Below, in pieces: positions 24,826-34,258 of a stretch of 64,000 nt of DNA; position 1 is the first letter of the stretch, and every line of letters begins with the position of its first letter. Source of the DNA: Brevibacterium luteolum (GTDB taxonomy: Bacteria > Actinomycetota > Actinomycetes > Actinomycetales > Brevibacteriaceae); NCBI RefSeq assembly GCF_013004595.1, contig NZ_JABEMC010000011.1, forward strand, positions 1 through 64,000. The letters are read 5' to 3'. Both the position numbers and the translations under genes were made by a program. A model generated the notes under the pieces. It had not been told where the DNA came from. It worked only from the letters and a program-made list of their open reading frames with translations, and made no database searches.

Positions 24826-26205
24826 ATGCATGATGACCAGCCCGGACACCCGGACCCCACGCGTTCCCCACATCCCCAGCCGCACACTGCCCCCGGCCCT
24901 GAGACCGGCCGCAGCCCAGACCACCACGCGGCGCCCATGGCACCGGCAGCTTCGGTCGGCCAGCCCACACCAGCCAGCGCTCCGTACGCCGCAGCGGATC
25001 TGCCCGCAGCTGACCCCTCGACCGCTCCCTCCGCCGCGGAGCGCGGTCAGACGCATTCGGAGTTCTACCGTTTGCCGAGCAACCGCTGGTGGAAGGGCGT
25101 CATCACGATCATCGCGCTGCTCATCACGATGCTGGTCGCCTCTTTCGTCTTCACCCTCATCGCCGGCATCATCGACCTGGCCACCGGTCAGCTCGATATC
25201 GAAGCGGCAATGGAGGGCGAGATCGGTATGTCGCCGCTCATGCTGCTGGCCACCAACCTCTCACTCATCGCACTCGCCGTCGTCGCGCTCATCTTCCACC
25301 GCTTCCTGTTCCGGCAGCGCATCGGCTTCCTCAATTCGGTGGTCGGACGGTTCCGCTGGACGTGGCTTCTGTGGAGCCTCATCCCCATCGGCATCGGCTT
25401 CGCCATCTACATCACACTGCTCGTCGTCAGCAGCGACTGGGATGCCTACGCCCCGCTGCCGGCCGGCATGACGATCTTCTACCTCGTCGTCGTCCTGCTC
25501 ACTACCCCGTTCCAGGCTGCAGCTGAGGAGTACGTCTTCCGCGGCGTCATCCAGCGCATCGCCGGCGCCTGGGTGCGCGGGCCCATCCCGTCGCTCATCC
25601 TCGGCACCGCCGTCAGCTCTGTGCTCTTCGCCGCAGCCCACATGGCCGGTGACCCGTGGCTGATCCTGTACTACTGGCTCTTCGGCGTCTTCCTCTCCCT
25701 CCTCGCCCACTACAGCGGCGGTCTGGAGGCACCGATCGTCATCCACGCGATCAACAACGTCGCCCTGTTCGTCACCGCGACCTTCAGCGGTGAGATCGCC
25801 CAGGAGATCGACCGCTCGGCCGGTGCCGGCGGGCCGTTCATGCTCATCCCGGTCGCTGCGATCCTCGTCGTCTCCGCCGCAGCGATCATCCTCGCCCGAG
25901 TGCGCAGCGTCCAGATGTACGGGGTGGCCGAGGAGATTCCGCGCCGCGGCGCCGCGACCACCGGAGCTCCGGTGCAGCAGTGGGGTGCCGAGGCGCCAGC
26001 CCCGCTGCCGTACGATCACTACGCGCGGGCCGATGCCGGACAGCCGCCCGCTCCCGAGGCGGCGCCGCCACAGCACTTCGGCACCGGCTGGCAGGACGGG
26101 AACGCCGGCCAGCCCGGACCCAGCCAGCCCGTCCCCGGGCAGACAGGTCAGCATCGTGGCCAGCAGCCAGGTCAGCAGCCGCCCGGCTGGCCGGACCAGC
26201 AGTGA
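24826..26205 (+). CDS. CPBP-family intramembrane metalloprotease (CAAX protease-like)
   Basis: 459 residues. A hydrophilic Pro/Ala-rich N-terminus (about 1-80) precedes roughly eight membrane helices. The catalytic motif EEYVFRG is near residue 234, with FAAAHMAGD and later HAINNVALF supplying the other conserved polar residues of the ABI/CAAX family. The C-terminal 90 residues are Pro/Gln/Gly-rich (PGQTGQHRGQQPGQQPP). Substrates of bacterial CPBP proteins are mostly unknown. A strong terminator follows the gene. Confidence 0.9.
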   Translation: MHDDQPGHPDPTRSPHPQPHTAPGPETGRSPDHHAAPMAPAASVGQPTPASAPYAAADLPAADPSTAPSAAERGQTHSEFYRLPSNRWWKGVITIIALLITMLVASFVFTLIAGIIDLATGQLDIEAAMEGEIGMSPLMLLATNLSLIALAVVALIFHRFLFRQRIGFLNSVVGRFRWTWLLWSLIPIGIGFAIYITLLVVSSDWDAYAPLPAGMTIFYLVVVLLTTPFQAAAEEYVFRGVIQRIAGAWVRGPIPSLILGTAVSSVLFAAAHMAGDPWLILYYWLFGVFLSLLAHYSGGLEAPIVIHAINNVALFVTATFSGEIAQEIDRSAGAGGPFMLIPVAAILVVSAAAIILARVRSVQMYGVAEEIPRRGAATTGAPVQQWGAEAPAPLPYDHYARADAGQPPAPEAAPPQHFGTGWQDGNAGQPGPSQPVPGQTGQHRGQQPGQQPPGWPDQQ

Positions 26206-26211
26206 CAACGA

Positions 26212-26245
26212 CAGCGGCCGGGATTCGATCGGGTCCCGGCCGCTG
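26212..26245. terminator. Bidirectional terminator between CPBP and HhH-GPD genes
   Basis: CAGCGGCCGGGA (26212-26223) pairs perfectly with TCCCGGCCGCTG (26234-26245), loop of 10, followed by CATTTCTC. A second small hairpin, ACCGCT-TTA-AGCGGT, lies at 26255-26269. Confidence 0.7.
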
Positions 26246-26275
26246 CATTTCTCAACCGCTTTAAGCGGTCGATAA

Positions 26276-26860
26276 TCACTTCTTCTGCTTGGCTGCCTTC
26301 GCCGCGGCCTTGCGGGCCTTCTTGTTCTCCCGCACCTGCTGCAGCGTCTCATCATCGACGATGTCAGCAGCAGAGATGAGCGCGTCCTCATCCCCGTACT
26401 CACCGGCCGCCTCACGCCAGCCCTCAGCCTGCAGATCGAACTGCTTGCCCAAAAGCGATAAGAAGATCTTCGCCTTCTGATCGCCGAAGCCCGGCAGCTT
26501 CTTCAGCCGCTTGAGCACCTCGGCCCCATCCGGGTCGCCGGCAGTCCACAGCGCCTCGGTTTTGCCGTCGTAGTCGGCACAGATCGTGGCCGCGAGCTTC
26601 TGCACCCGCTCAGCCATCGACTTCGGGAACCGGTGGACGGCCGGCTTTTCCTTGAACGCCTCGAGGAACTCCTCGGGATCGGCCTCGGCCACCAGCTCGG
26701 GGGAGTAGCCGCCGAGGCGCTCGGCCAGTTTGGCCGGTCCGGCGAAAGCGGACTCCATGGTGACTTGTTGATCGAGGAGCATTCCAGTCAGCAGGGCGAA
26801 GGGATTCTCAGCCAGCAGCTTGTCAGCGGCCGGCTCGGTCGCCAGATACAGAGTCGTCAT
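26276..26860 (-). CDS. HhH-GPD-type base-excision DNA repair protein
   Basis: 194 residues. NPFALLTGMLLDQQVTMESAF is the start of the HhH-GPD fold, and LKKLPGFGDQKAKIFLSLLG is the helix-hairpin-helix (LPGFG) that contacts the DNA backbone. The C-terminus is lysine-rich (ARKAAAKAAKQKK). This short actinobacterial branch is annotated as a DNA glycosylase-like protein of unknown lesion specificity; the usual catalytic Asp/Lys of characterised members is not obvious. Convergent with CPBP across the terminator. Confidence 0.87.
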   Translation of the reverse strand: MTTLYLATEPAADKLLAENPFALLTGMLLDQQVTMESAFAGPAKLAERLGGYSPELVAEADPEEFLEAFKEKPAVHRFPKSMAERVQKLAATICADYDGKTEALWTAGDPDGAEVLKRLKKLPGFGDQKAKIFLSLLGKQFDLQAEGWREAAGEYGDEDALISAADIVDDETLQQVRENKKARKAAAKAAKQKK

Positions 26861-26909
26861 GCCCCTATTGTGTCAGCACTGGACATTCCTGTGCCTGCGC
26901 CGATCCTGC

Positions 26910-26915
26910 TAGCGT
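26910..26915 (+). promoter_or_regulatory. -10 box (TAGCGT) for leaderless ychJ mRNA
   Basis: 7 bases before ATG 26923. Confidence 0.5.
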
Positions 26916-26922
26916 CGGATCC

Positions 26923-27363
26923 ATGACAACGCATGCGTTCTCCCGCAGCAGCGGCGGTGCGACCTGCCCGTGCGGCGGCCTGCCGATAGGTGCAGCCTTC
27001 CGCGACTGCTGCCAGCCCGCCCTCAACCTGCAGACCTGGCCTGCCACCGCCGAGGCGCTCATGCGCTCGCGCTACTCCGCCTTCGCCACCGGCAACGGCG
27101 ACCACCTCTTCCGCACGTGGGATCCGCGCACTCGCCCAGCCGACACCACCCCGCCGGTCGCTGACTGGGTGCGCCTGGAGATCCTGCGCACCGAAGCCGG
27201 GGGAGAAGACGACACCGAGGGCATCGTCGAATTCCGCGCCCACTGCATCGAAGACCGCGAGAAGCACATCATCCACGAGGTCTCCACCTTCGCCAAGCGC
27301 GCCGGCCGCTGGGTCTACGTCGACGCCCTCGAAGCCTCCGGCCAGCCGGCGGGGTCGCGATGA
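26923..27363 (+). CDS. YchJ family protein (UPF0225) with SEC-C-like zinc motif
   Basis: 146 residues. TCPCGG and FRDCC near the N-terminus form the SEC-C-like Cys cluster, followed by AEALMRSRYSAFATGNGDHL and TWDPRTRP, typical of YchJ. The C-terminal part is an NTF2-like fold (GIVEFRAHC, STFAKRAGRWVYVDA). Function unknown. Leaderless promoter; its end overlaps the DUF1697 start by 4 bases. Confidence 0.9.
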   Translation: MTTHAFSRSSGGATCPCGGLPIGAAFRDCCQPALNLQTWPATAEALMRSRYSAFATGNGDHLFRTWDPRTRPADTTPPVADWVRLEILRTEAGGEDDTEGIVEFRAHCIEDREKHIIHEVSTFAKRAGRWVYVDALEASGQPAGSR

Positions 27364-27899
27364 GCCAGCGCAGCGCGTTCTTTCTGCGCAGCATCAACGT
27401 CGGCGGACGCAACCGCGTGCCGATGTCCGAACTGCGCGCACTCGCCGGCCGCCTCGGCGCCGGAGACATCGCCACCCACCTGGCCAGCGGCAACCTCGTG
27501 TGCACCCCGCCCGAGGCGCCGGCCGCCTTCGCCGATCGCCTCACCGCGGCAGTCGAGGAGACGTACGGATTCGCAGTCCCGGTCGTCACCCGCACCGCAG
27601 CCGAACTCGCAGAGATCCTCGCCGACGATCCCTTCGCCGGGATCGCCGACAATCCCAGCACCGAACTCGTCTACCTCTTCGCCGCGCCCGTCGCCGAGTC
27701 CGGCCGCTGCGCGTTGCCGCTCACCGGCGGCGAACAGGCCGCCTGGGCAGACGATCACGTGCGAGTCTGGCACGATCGCGGCGTGCACGGCTCGAAGGTC
27801 TCCCACAGCCTGCTCGAACGCCGGCTGGGCTTCACCGTCACCGCCCGCAACGTCCGCACCCTGGCGGCCGTCTCGGCACTGTGCGACCGGGCGGAATAG
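27360..27899 (+). CDS. DUF1697 family protein
   Basis: 179 residues. FLRSINVGGRNRVPMSELRA and HLASGNLVCTPPE are the conserved opening of DUF1697; VSHSLLERRLGFTVTARNVR ends it. No known biochemical function. Translationally coupled to ychJ by an ATGA overlap, and 54 bases ahead of the sulfurtransferase gene. Confidence 0.9.
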   Translation: MSQRSAFFLRSINVGGRNRVPMSELRALAGRLGAGDIATHLASGNLVCTPPEAPAAFADRLTAAVEETYGFAVPVVTRTAAELAEILADDPFAGIADNPSTELVYLFAAPVAESGRCALPLTGGEQAAWADDHVRVWHDRGVHGSKVSHSLLERRLGFTVTARNVRTLAAVSALCDRAE

Positions 27900-27953
27900 G
27901 ATGGGCAGGCGTGCCGTTACGCACTCAAGAAGCCACACCCCTATGGAGGTTCA

Positions 27954-28862
27954 GTGACACAGCGCCCCGCGGCCGACCCGAATGAGAAGTTCAGCGACTA
28001 CGCCCACGGCGAGAAGCTCGTGAGCACCGCCTGGGTCGCCGAACACCTCGGCGACGACGGACTTGTCATCGTCGAAAGCGACGAGGACGTCCTGCTCTAC
28101 GAGACCGGCCACATTCCCGGAGCCGTCAAGGTCGACTGGCACACCGAACTCAACGACCCCGTCACCCGCGACTACCTCGACGGCGAGGGCTTTGCCGCCC
28201 TCATGTCGAAGAAGGGCATCAGCCGCGAGGACACCGTCGTCATATACGGCGACAAGTCCAACTGGTGGGCCGCCTACGCGCTGTGGGTCTTCGAGCTCTT
28301 CGGCCACCCGGATGTGCGCCTCATGGATGGCGGGCGTGCGGCCTGGATCGCCTCCGGCGGTGAGATGACGACCGACGCCCCCAAGCGCGAGGCCACCGAA
28401 TACCCGGTCGTCGAGCGAGTCGACGCCGGCAGCCGCGCCTTCATGACCGATGTGCTCGACCACCTCGGCAAGCCGCTCATCGACGTGCGCTCGCCGGAGG
28501 AGTACACCGGTGCCCGCACCCACATGCCCGACTACCCCGAAGAGGGCGCCCTGCGCGGTGGGCACATCCCGACGGCCGCCTCGGTGCCGTGGGCGCGGGC
28601 GGCCAACGAGGACGGCACCTTCCGCTCCCGCGACGAACTCGAAGCGATCTACACCGACGAGGTCGGCCTCGACCGCAACGATGACATCATCGCCTACTGC
28701 CGGATCGGCGAGCGCTCCAGCCACACCTGGTTCGTGCTGCGCTACCTGCTCGGCTACGAGTCGGTGCGCAACTACGACGGCTCCTGGACCGAATGGGGCA
28801 ACGCCGTGCGCGTGCCGATCGTCAAGGGCGAAGACCGCGGGGAGGTGCCCGGACGCGCATGA
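27954..28862 (+). CDS. Thiosulfate sulfurtransferase (two-domain rhodanese, CysA/SseA type)
   Basis: 302 residues from GTG 27954 with GGAGG 5-10 bases upstream. Two rhodanese domains: the N-terminal, inactive (about 25-150, [10 protein letters not shown]-like region [14 protein letters not shown]) and the C-terminal, active (about 165-285) with the persulfide loop [13 protein letters not shown], catalytic Cys near 249. It transfers sulfane sulfur from thiosulfate to thiophilic acceptors. Overlap with sufE by ATGA supports a sulfur-trafficking operon; actinobacteria often pair these two genes. Confidence 0.93.
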   Translation: MTQRPAADPNEKFSDYAHGEKLVSTAWVAEHLGDDGLVIVESDEDVLLYETGHIPGAVKVDWHTELNDPVTRDYLDGEGFAALMSKKGISREDTVVIYGDKSNWWAAYALWVFELFGHPDVRLMDGGRAAWIASGGEMTTDAPKREATEYPVVERVDAGSRAFMTDVLDHLGKPLIDVRSPEEYTGARTHMPDYPEEGALRGGHIPTAASVPWARAANEDGTFRSRDELEAIYTDEVGLDRNDDIIAYCRIGERSSHTWFVLRYLLGYESVRNYDGSWTEWGNAVRVPIVKGEDRGEVPGRA

Positions 28863-29332
28863 GCGAGAACCTTCCTGAGTCGCTGCAGGAGATCATCGAC
28901 GACTTCGCAGCCCTGGCCGAACCGGACAAGCTGCAGCTGCTGCTCGAATTCAGCAACGAGCTGCCCGGCCTGCCCGAGCGCTACGCCGACCACCCCGAGC
29001 TGCTCGAACCGGTCCCGGAGTGCCAGTCGCCGATCTTCCTCGTCACCGAAGTCGGCGACGGCGAGCAGGCCAGCACAGAGGCGCCGGCTGGCGAGGACGC
29101 TGAGGTGCGGCTGTTCTTCTCCGCCCCGCCCGAGGCGCCGACGACCCGCGGCTTCGCCGGCATCCTGCACGAGGGTCTCAATGGGCTCACGGCCAAGGAG
29201 ATCCTCGAGGTGCCCTCGGACCTGGCGCTCAAGCTCTCGCTCAACGACTCCGTCAGCCCGCTGCGGCTGCGCGGCATGTCCGGGATGCTCGCCCGCATCC
29301 AGCGGCAGGTCAAGGAGAAGGCGCTCGGCTGA
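28859..29332 (+). CDS. sufE: SufE family sulfur acceptor
   Basis: 157 residues. The sulfur-accepting loop [10 protein letters not shown] places the catalytic Cys at 55, and [37 protein letters not shown] are typical SufE segments. SufE takes persulfide from SufS-type cysteine desulfurases for Fe-S assembly; in actinobacteria this version is paired with the rhodanese upstream. A 12-residue acidic insert ([16 protein letters not shown]) lies in the middle. Last gene of the ychJ-sufE run. Confidence 0.92.
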   Translation: MSENLPESLQEIIDDFAALAEPDKLQLLLEFSNELPGLPERYADHPELLEPVPECQSPIFLVTEVGDGEQASTEAPAGEDAEVRLFFSAPPEAPTTRGFAGILHEGLNGLTAKEILEVPSDLALKLSLNDSVSPLRLRGMSGMLARIQRQVKEKALG

Positions 29333-29399
29333 ACCCCGCAGGGCCCACCCGAGGGCCAGCGCCCGCAGTTGGCCGCAGCCGCTTGAGGCTGCACCTGGC

Positions 29400-31016
29400 T
29401 CAGCCGAGCAGTGCGCGCAGCGTGACGACGCCGACCGAGCCGATGAGCGCTGCCGCCGGCAGGGTGATGACCCAGGCCAGAGCGATCGGCTTCATGAGGT
29501 TCCAGTTCGCCGCTCGGTTGACCAGGCCGACGCCGAGCACCGCGCCGATGAGGATGTGTGTTGAGGACACCGGCAGGCCGAGCACCGACGCACCCATGAC
29601 GACACCGGCTGCGGCGAGCTCGGCGGCGAACCCGGAGGCCGGGTGCATCTTCGTCAGGCCCGTGCCGACGGTCTGGATGACCTTGCGGCCGACGAACCAC
29701 AGCCCGGCGATGAGCGCGACACCGGCAGTGACCATGATCGCCGCCGGCACCGCCGACTCCTCAGCCACCGACTGCGTTTTGAGCACATCGATGATCGCTG
29801 CGAACGGGCCGACGGCGTTGGCGATGTCATTCGAGCCGTGGGAGAACGCGAACGCCGAGGCGGTGAACACCTGCATCCAGCTGAAGAGCAGGAACGTCGA
29901 GCGTGACAGGTCGTGGTGGCGCAGCGTCTTGGCGAAGATGAACACCGCCATCCACACCGACGCACCGATCATGCCGAGGATGAGGTAGTTGCCGACACCG
30001 TCGATCGACAGGTCGAGGTTCTTCAGCCCCTTGAACAGCAGCATCGAGCCGATGATGATCGATCCGCCGGCAGCCAGCAGCGGCACCCACACCTGCAGCG
30101 CGCGGTGCGCATCGACCTGCTCGGCCTCCTGCTGCAGGTCGTACAGCTCCCGGTAGTAGTCGGATTCGAGCTCCTCGCGCTTGAAGTCCGGCAGGTTCAC
30201 CTGCGCGGCATCGCGGGCCATGACATTGGTGTAGGCGATCTGCTGCAGCTCCGTCAGCCGCTCAAACGACTGCTTGTGCCGGTTGCGCAGCTCTGCCCGG
30301 CTCACGCGCAGCTGGCGCAGCTTCTCATCGGCTTCCTCGTTGTAGACGAGGATGTGCTTCTTGATCCGGCCGAACAGCACGTAGGCGACGAGCCCGCCGA
30401 GCACGGGGGAGAGCACCCAGGAGATCGCGATCTGGCCGATCTGACCCCACTGCACCATCTCCAGTCCACCGGTGCCGGTGACGATGCCGAGGGTGACAGC
30501 CGCGCCGACGATGCCGCCGATGATCGAGTGCGTTGTCGAGACCGGCCAGCCCATCCGGGTGGCCACCAGCAGCCACACGGCCGCGCCGAGCAGTGCCGAC
30601 ATCATGATGAACACGAAGTCCATCGGGTCGACCTGCATCCCGCCGAGGTCGACGATGCCCGAGCGCACCGTATCGGTGACATCACCGCCGGCGAGCACCG
30701 CACCGGAGACCTCGAAGACGGCGGCGACCATGAGCGCCTGCTTCATCGTCAGCGTCCCAGCGCCGACACTCGTGCCGAACGAGTTGGCGACGTCATTGCC
30801 GCCGATGTTGAAGGCCATGAACATGCCGAAGATGATCGTGGTGATGAGCACGAGCCGGAACTGGGTCTGGCCGACATAGCCGAACGACCAGAACGTGAAG
30901 CCGATGAACGCTGCCGCCAGCAGCAGTCCGAACCAGATGTGCCACCACTTGTCGGGGCCGAGAAAACCTCGCGTCACCGGAGCATGTGCGCCGCGGGTCA
31001 TCGTATCGTCTGCCAT
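29400..31016 (-). CDS. PiT-family inorganic phosphate transporter
   Basis: 538 residues from ATG 31014-31016, chosen for GGAGG 4-8 bases upstream; an ATG 33 bases earlier lacks this. Inverted repeats of the PiT family are clear: [19 protein letters not shown] and [14 protein letters not shown] in the first half, [14 protein letters not shown] and [17 protein letters not shown] in the second. About 10-12 membrane helices with a cytoplasmic helical insert around residues 225-320 ([20 protein letters not shown]). It imports phosphate, probably as a metal-phosphate or with H+/Na+. No PhoU-like partner is adjacent. Own promoter; monocistronic. Confidence 0.93.
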   Translation of the reverse strand: MADDTMTRGAHAPVTRGFLGPDKWWHIWFGLLLAAAFIGFTFWSFGYVGQTQFRLVLITTIIFGMFMAFNIGGNDVANSFGTSVGAGTLTMKQALMVAAVFEVSGAVLAGGDVTDTVRSGIVDLGGMQVDPMDFVFIMMSALLGAAVWLLVATRMGWPVSTTHSIIGGIVGAAVTLGIVTGTGGLEMVQWGQIGQIAISWVLSPVLGGLVAYVLFGRIKKHILVYNEEADEKLRQLRVSRAELRNRHKQSFERLTELQQIAYTNVMARDAAQVNLPDFKREELESDYYRELYDLQQEAEQVDAHRALQVWVPLLAAGGSIIIGSMLLFKGLKNLDLSIDGVGNYLILGMIGASVWMAVFIFAKTLRHHDLSRSTFLLFSWMQVFTASAFAFSHGSNDIANAVGPFAAIIDVLKTQSVAEESAVPAAIMVTAGVALIAGLWFVGRKVIQTVGTGLTKMHPASGFAAELAAAGVVMGASVLGLPVSSTHILIGAVLGVGLVNRAANWNLMKPIALAWVITLPAAALIGSVGVVTLRALLG

Positions 31017-31150
31017 GATTCCTCCAGACACATAAGCGCTTGCTTTCACTGGATTGTCGGCACCACAGGTGGCCTGTGGCTGAATTCCAGAGGAGTTTTG
31101 GGCGTACTCTCGCCGTTCCCGAGGCGCCGGGCACCTGCCCAGTACGCGAA

Positions 31151-31169
31151 TGAGGTTGTCCTAACTACC
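31151..31169 (+). promoter_or_regulatory. Putative IdeR/DtxR iron box
   Basis: TGAGGTTGTCCTAACTACC matches 11 of 19 positions of the mycobacterial/corynebacterial iron box consensus and lies over the -35 region of the siderophore-interacting-protein promoter. Iron-dependent repression would fit the gene. Confidence 0.45.
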
Positions 31170-31176
31170 GGTGGGG

Positions 31177-31182
31177 TAGGGT
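31177..31182 (+). promoter_or_regulatory. -10 box (TAGGGT) of the siderophore-interacting-protein gene
   Basis: TTGTCC at 31156-31161 may serve as -35. A GTG at 31189 is 6 bases downstream, so a longer leaderless start is possible besides ATG 31237. Confidence 0.45.
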
Positions 31183-31236
31183 GGGGCCGTGGCCGCACCC
31201 GGCCAGATCCCTACATGCGAAAGGCAGGTTGCCGCA

Positions 31237-32070
31237 ATGGCGCCAGCGAAGAAGCGCACTCTGCGCCACGGCACCGTCACCTCCCGGCGGGGGCTCTCCG
31301 ATGAGCTCATCCGCCTCACCGTCACCAGCAGTGATCTCATCGGCCTCGACGTGCCGTACACCGACCATTACATCAAGTTGCTCTTCCCGCCCGCCGGTGC
31401 CGAGTACGCCTGGCCCGACGATGCCGCCGAGGTGCTCGAAGACCGCACCCGGCCCGATGCGCCGGTCACCCGCACCTACACGCTGCGCCGCGTCGACACG
31501 GAGACCGGGGAGGCGGAGATCGACTTCGTCATCCACGGTGAAGAGGGACTCGCCGGCCCCTGGGCCCGCGACGCTGAACCCGGTGACCGGTTCGCCTTCT
31601 TCGGTCCCGGCGGTGCCTGGGCGCCACCGGCCGGAGTGCACATCGTGCTCGCCGGCGATGAGTCGGCAGCCCCGGCGATCGCCGCCGCCCTCGATGCCCT
31701 GCCAGCCGGCACCTCGGCGACGGCCTTCATCGAGATCGCCCACCAGCGTGCCCGCTTCGAGATGCCCGAACCCGAAGACGCGACACTGCAGTGGGTCGCC
31801 CGCGACGGCGCGACACCGGGCACCGCGCTTGCCGCTGCCGTGCGCGACTTCACCCCGCCTGCAGGCGAGGTCGCCTATTTCATCCACGGCGTCGCTGAGA
31901 TGATCAAGGATCTGCGCCGGTTCCTCTTCGTCGAACGGGGAGTGGAGAAGTCCGCCGCCTCGATCTCCGGCTATTGGCGGCTGGGCATGACCGAGGACGA
32001 ATGGCAGTCCTCCAAGCGCGAGTTCGTTGCCGAGATGGAGGCCAGCGAACAAGCCGCCACCGGCAGCTGA
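31237..32070 (+). CDS. Siderophore-interacting protein (FAD-dependent ferric-siderophore reductase family)
   Basis: 277 residues from ATG 31237 (AGG 8 bases upstream). TRTYTLRRVD is the FAD-binding RxYT motif, GPWARDAEPGDRFAFFGPGG the linker to the NAD(P)H domain, and GYWRLGMTEDEW the conserved C-terminus of the ViuB/SIP family. These cytosolic flavoproteins release iron by reducing imported ferric siderophores. A GTG at 31189 gives a 293-residue form and is positioned for leaderless translation; the extra 16 residues show no conservation that I recognise. Likely iron-regulated through the box upstream. Confidence 0.9.
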   Translation: MAPAKKRTLRHGTVTSRRGLSDELIRLTVTSSDLIGLDVPYTDHYIKLLFPPAGAEYAWPDDAAEVLEDRTRPDAPVTRTYTLRRVDTETGEAEIDFVIHGEEGLAGPWARDAEPGDRFAFFGPGGAWAPPAGVHIVLAGDESAAPAIAAALDALPAGTSATAFIEIAHQRARFEMPEPEDATLQWVARDGATPGTALAAAVRDFTPPAGEVAYFIHGVAEMIKDLRRFLFVERGVEKSAASISGYWRLGMTEDEWQSSKREFVAEMEASEQAATGS

Positions 32071-32125
32071 ATCCGGTGCCGCAGCCGTGTGTGGCGCCGG
32101 TCATATAAGGCAGGGGCAACTATTG

Positions 32126-32154
32126 TTGCGCGCCGATCCGAGATAATGTATAGA
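32126..32154 (+). promoter_or_regulatory. Promoter of the peroxiredoxin gene (TTGCGC-17-TATAGA)
   Basis: -35 TTGCGC at 32126-32131 and -10 TATAGA at 32149-32154 with 17-base spacing; leader of about 30 bases with AGAAAGG RBS before ATG 32191. Confidence 0.55.
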
Positions 32155-32190
32155 CATATCCCCGTTGGTTCGCTGCAGAAAGGCATCGAC

Positions 32191-32853
32191 ATGTCCCTTC
32201 ACCTTGGAGACACCGCCCCTGACTTCACCAGCGAGACCTCGACGGGACCCATCGCGTTCCACGACTGGGCCGGTGACGAGTGGGTCGTGTTCTTCTCCCA
32301 CCCAGCCGACTTCACCCCTGTGTGCACCACCGAGCTCGGCCGCGTCTCCCAGCTGCAGGCCGAATGGGACAAGCGCGGCGTCAAGCCGATCGCGCTCTCG
32401 GTCGACACGAACGAGGAGCACGCCCAGTGGATCCCCGACATCAACGAGTACAACAACACCACCGTTGAATACCCGATCATCGCCGACCCGGACAAGAAGG
32501 TCGCCGAGCTCTACGACATGATCCACCCCGGCGAGGGCGACACCTCCTCGGTGCGCTCGGTGTTCGTCATCGACCCGGTTAAGAAGATCCGCCTGACGAT
32601 GACCTACCCGAAGTCCACCGGCCGCAACTTCGACGAGATTCTGCGCGTCATCGACGCCCTGCAGGAAGCCGACCGCGGCGAATGCGCCACCGGCGTCGAC
32701 TGGCAGCCCGGCGACAAGGTCATCGTGCCCCCGGAGGTGCCGACCGCTGAGGCGAAGGAGAAGTTCGACGACGTCGAGGAGCACTACTCCTACCTGCGCA
32801 CCGCCCGCGTCAAGGCCGACGCCGCTGGCACCGGCGCTGTCGGCTGCGGCTGA
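32191..32853 (+). CDS. 1-Cys peroxiredoxin (Prx6 family)
   Basis: 220 residues. SHPADFTPVCTTELG carries the peroxidatic Cys45, and the C-terminal extension (about 160-220, VDWQPGDKVIVPPEVPTAEA) is typical of the Prx6/1-Cys group. Reduces H2O2 and alkyl hydroperoxides in the cytosol. A Cys near 166 and one at 219 (VGCG) might act as resolving residues. Own promoter; a strong terminator follows. Confidence 0.93.
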   Translation: MSLHLGDTAPDFTSETSTGPIAFHDWAGDEWVVFFSHPADFTPVCTTELGRVSQLQAEWDKRGVKPIALSVDTNEEHAQWIPDINEYNNTTVEYPIIADPDKKVAELYDMIHPGEGDTSSVRSVFVIDPVKKIRLTMTYPKSTGRNFDEILRVIDALQEADRGECATGVDWQPGDKVIVPPEVPTAEAKEKFDDVEEHYSYLRTARVKADAAGTGAVGCG

Positions 32854-32916
32854 CACCGCGCTGACGTGCGCATGACGGCTGACCGGCGCGCTCCGGTCAC
32901 CGGCTGCTGACTGTTC

Positions 32917-32944
32917 TGCGGCCCCGCCCACCGGCGGGGCCGCA
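32917..32944. terminator. Bidirectional terminator between peroxiredoxin and pcm
   Basis: TGCGGCCCCGCC (32917-32928) pairs perfectly with GGCGGGGCCGCA (32933-32944), 4-base loop. Confidence 0.7.
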
Positions 32945-32966
32945 GTCGTCTGCAGGCCGCGGAATC

Positions 32967-33557
32967 TCAGTCTCCGTGGGCCTCGCGGATGAGCGGGACG
33001 AAGGCGTAGCCGCCGTGTTCGGTGATGTGCACCTCGCCCTGGACGAGCTTCTTCACCCGCAGCATCGTCGAGCCGACCGGGATGACGAGGATGCCGCCGG
33101 GAACGAGCTGGTCGATGAGCTCTTCGGGCAGCTGGGTGGCGGCAGCCGAGACGAGGATCCGGTCGAAGGGCTCGGCATCCGGCAGTCCGAACACCCCGCC
33201 GGTCGCCTCGACGATCTCGACGGTGTCGATGTCTGCCAGCAGCTGCCGGGCGGTGTCGGCCAGCGCACTGATCCGCTCGACACCGGTGACAGAGCCCTCA
33301 CGCCCGACGAGCTCGGCGAGGATCGCGGTGCTCCAGCCGGTGCCGCAGCCGATGTCGAGGACCCGCATCCCCGGGTGGACCTGGAGCAGGTCCATCATCG
33401 CCACCACCGTGCTCGGCTGGGAGTTCGTCTGCCCGTAGCCGATCGGCACCGGCCGGTCCCACTGGCTGCTGCGGCGGTGCTGGGCAGGCAGGAACCGGGC
33501 GCGGTCGAGGCGCTCCATCACCTCGCGGATCTCCGATGGGCGGGCGGCTGCGGTCAT
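32967..33557 (-). CDS. pcm: Protein-L-isoaspartate O-methyltransferase
   Basis: 196 residues from ATG 33555-33557; AGGAGTGAGGAC directly upstream decides the start. IGYGQTNSQPSTVVAMM is the substrate-binding segment and VLDIGCGTGWSTAILAEL SAM motif I. VLVSAAATQLPEELIDQL continues the fold. It repairs isoaspartyl residues in aged proteins. The gene follows the phosphopantetheinyl transferase by 56 bases and may be third in the patatin operon. Confidence 0.92.
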   Translation of the reverse strand: MTAAARPSEIREVMERLDRARFLPAQHRRSSQWDRPVPIGYGQTNSQPSTVVAMMDLLQVHPGMRVLDIGCGTGWSTAILAELVGREGSVTGVERISALADTARQLLADIDTVEIVEATGGVFGLPDAEPFDRILVSAAATQLPEELIDQLVPGGILVIPVGSTMLRVKKLVQGEVHITEHGGYAFVPLIREAHGD

Positions 33558-33613
33558 GTCCTCACTCCTTTGCTGCCACCAGTGTAGGAACCCTGCCTGT
33601 GTCCGGGCTGGCC

Positions 33614-34258
33614 TCAGCCGGCCAGGCACAGGGCAGCGTGGAACGGCTCCTCAGCTGCCACTGGTACGACGTCAGCGGGAACGGTGACGTCGCACAGGCA
33701 CATGCTGGCCCCCGCGCCCGAGGCGGTGGTGACGTCATCGGCGGCGAGATCGCGCAGCAGGCCGGTCCCGTAGGCCTTGAGGAGTGCCTCCTTGCGCACC
33801 CACAGCTGGGTGAACACGACAGCCTGCTCGGCGGGCTCAGCCTGGGCGATCGCCGCCTGTTCGGCCGGATGCAGCAGCGCCGCGACCTCGGTCGCGGTCT
33901 GCCGGGTGGCTCGCGCTTCGATGTCGACGCCGAGGCGGACATCGGCTGCCGCGATCGCCAGCAGACCTCCGGAACTGGCAAATGAGACGAAAGGGCCAGG
34001 CGCGCCGTCGACGAACAGCAGGGGAGCGCCGCACTCATCACTGTCCAGGTCCACGGACTCGACCGGCACCTGCAGCCAGCCGGCAAGCACCTGCCGGCTG
34101 ATCTGCATCCGCATCGCTGCCTCAGCAGAACCAGCCGATCGTCCCGGGGACGAGGACACGTCTGTCGTGCATGCGCTGAAGTCGGCGATCCACATGGGCA
34201 CATCGGGTCGGCGCGGGCACGGGACGGTGAGCCTGGTGACCCCAGGCGGCAGGTTCAT
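33614..34258 (-). CDS. 4'-phosphopantetheinyl transferase (Sfp-type)
   Basis: 214 residues. The Mg/CoA-binding motif GVDIE is at 110-114 (Asp112, Glu114) and WVRKEALLKAYG at 153-164 (Glu157, Lys161), as in Sfp-type enzymes, which activate acyl or peptidyl carrier proteins by adding phosphopantetheine. The protein is slightly short but complete. ATGA overlap with the patatin gene indicates coupled translation. No NRPS or PKS is in the window; targets are elsewhere. Confidence 0.88.
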   Translation of the reverse strand: MNLPPGVTRLTVPCPRRPDVPMWIADFSACTTDVSSSPGRSAGSAEAAMRMQISRQVLAGWLQVPVESVDLDSDECGAPLLFVDGAPGPFVSFASSGGLLAIAAADVRLGVDIEARATRQTATEVAALLHPAEQAAIAQAEPAEQAVVFTQLWVRKEALLKAYGTGLLRDLAADDVTTASGAGASMCLCDVTVPADVVPVAAEEPFHAALCLAG

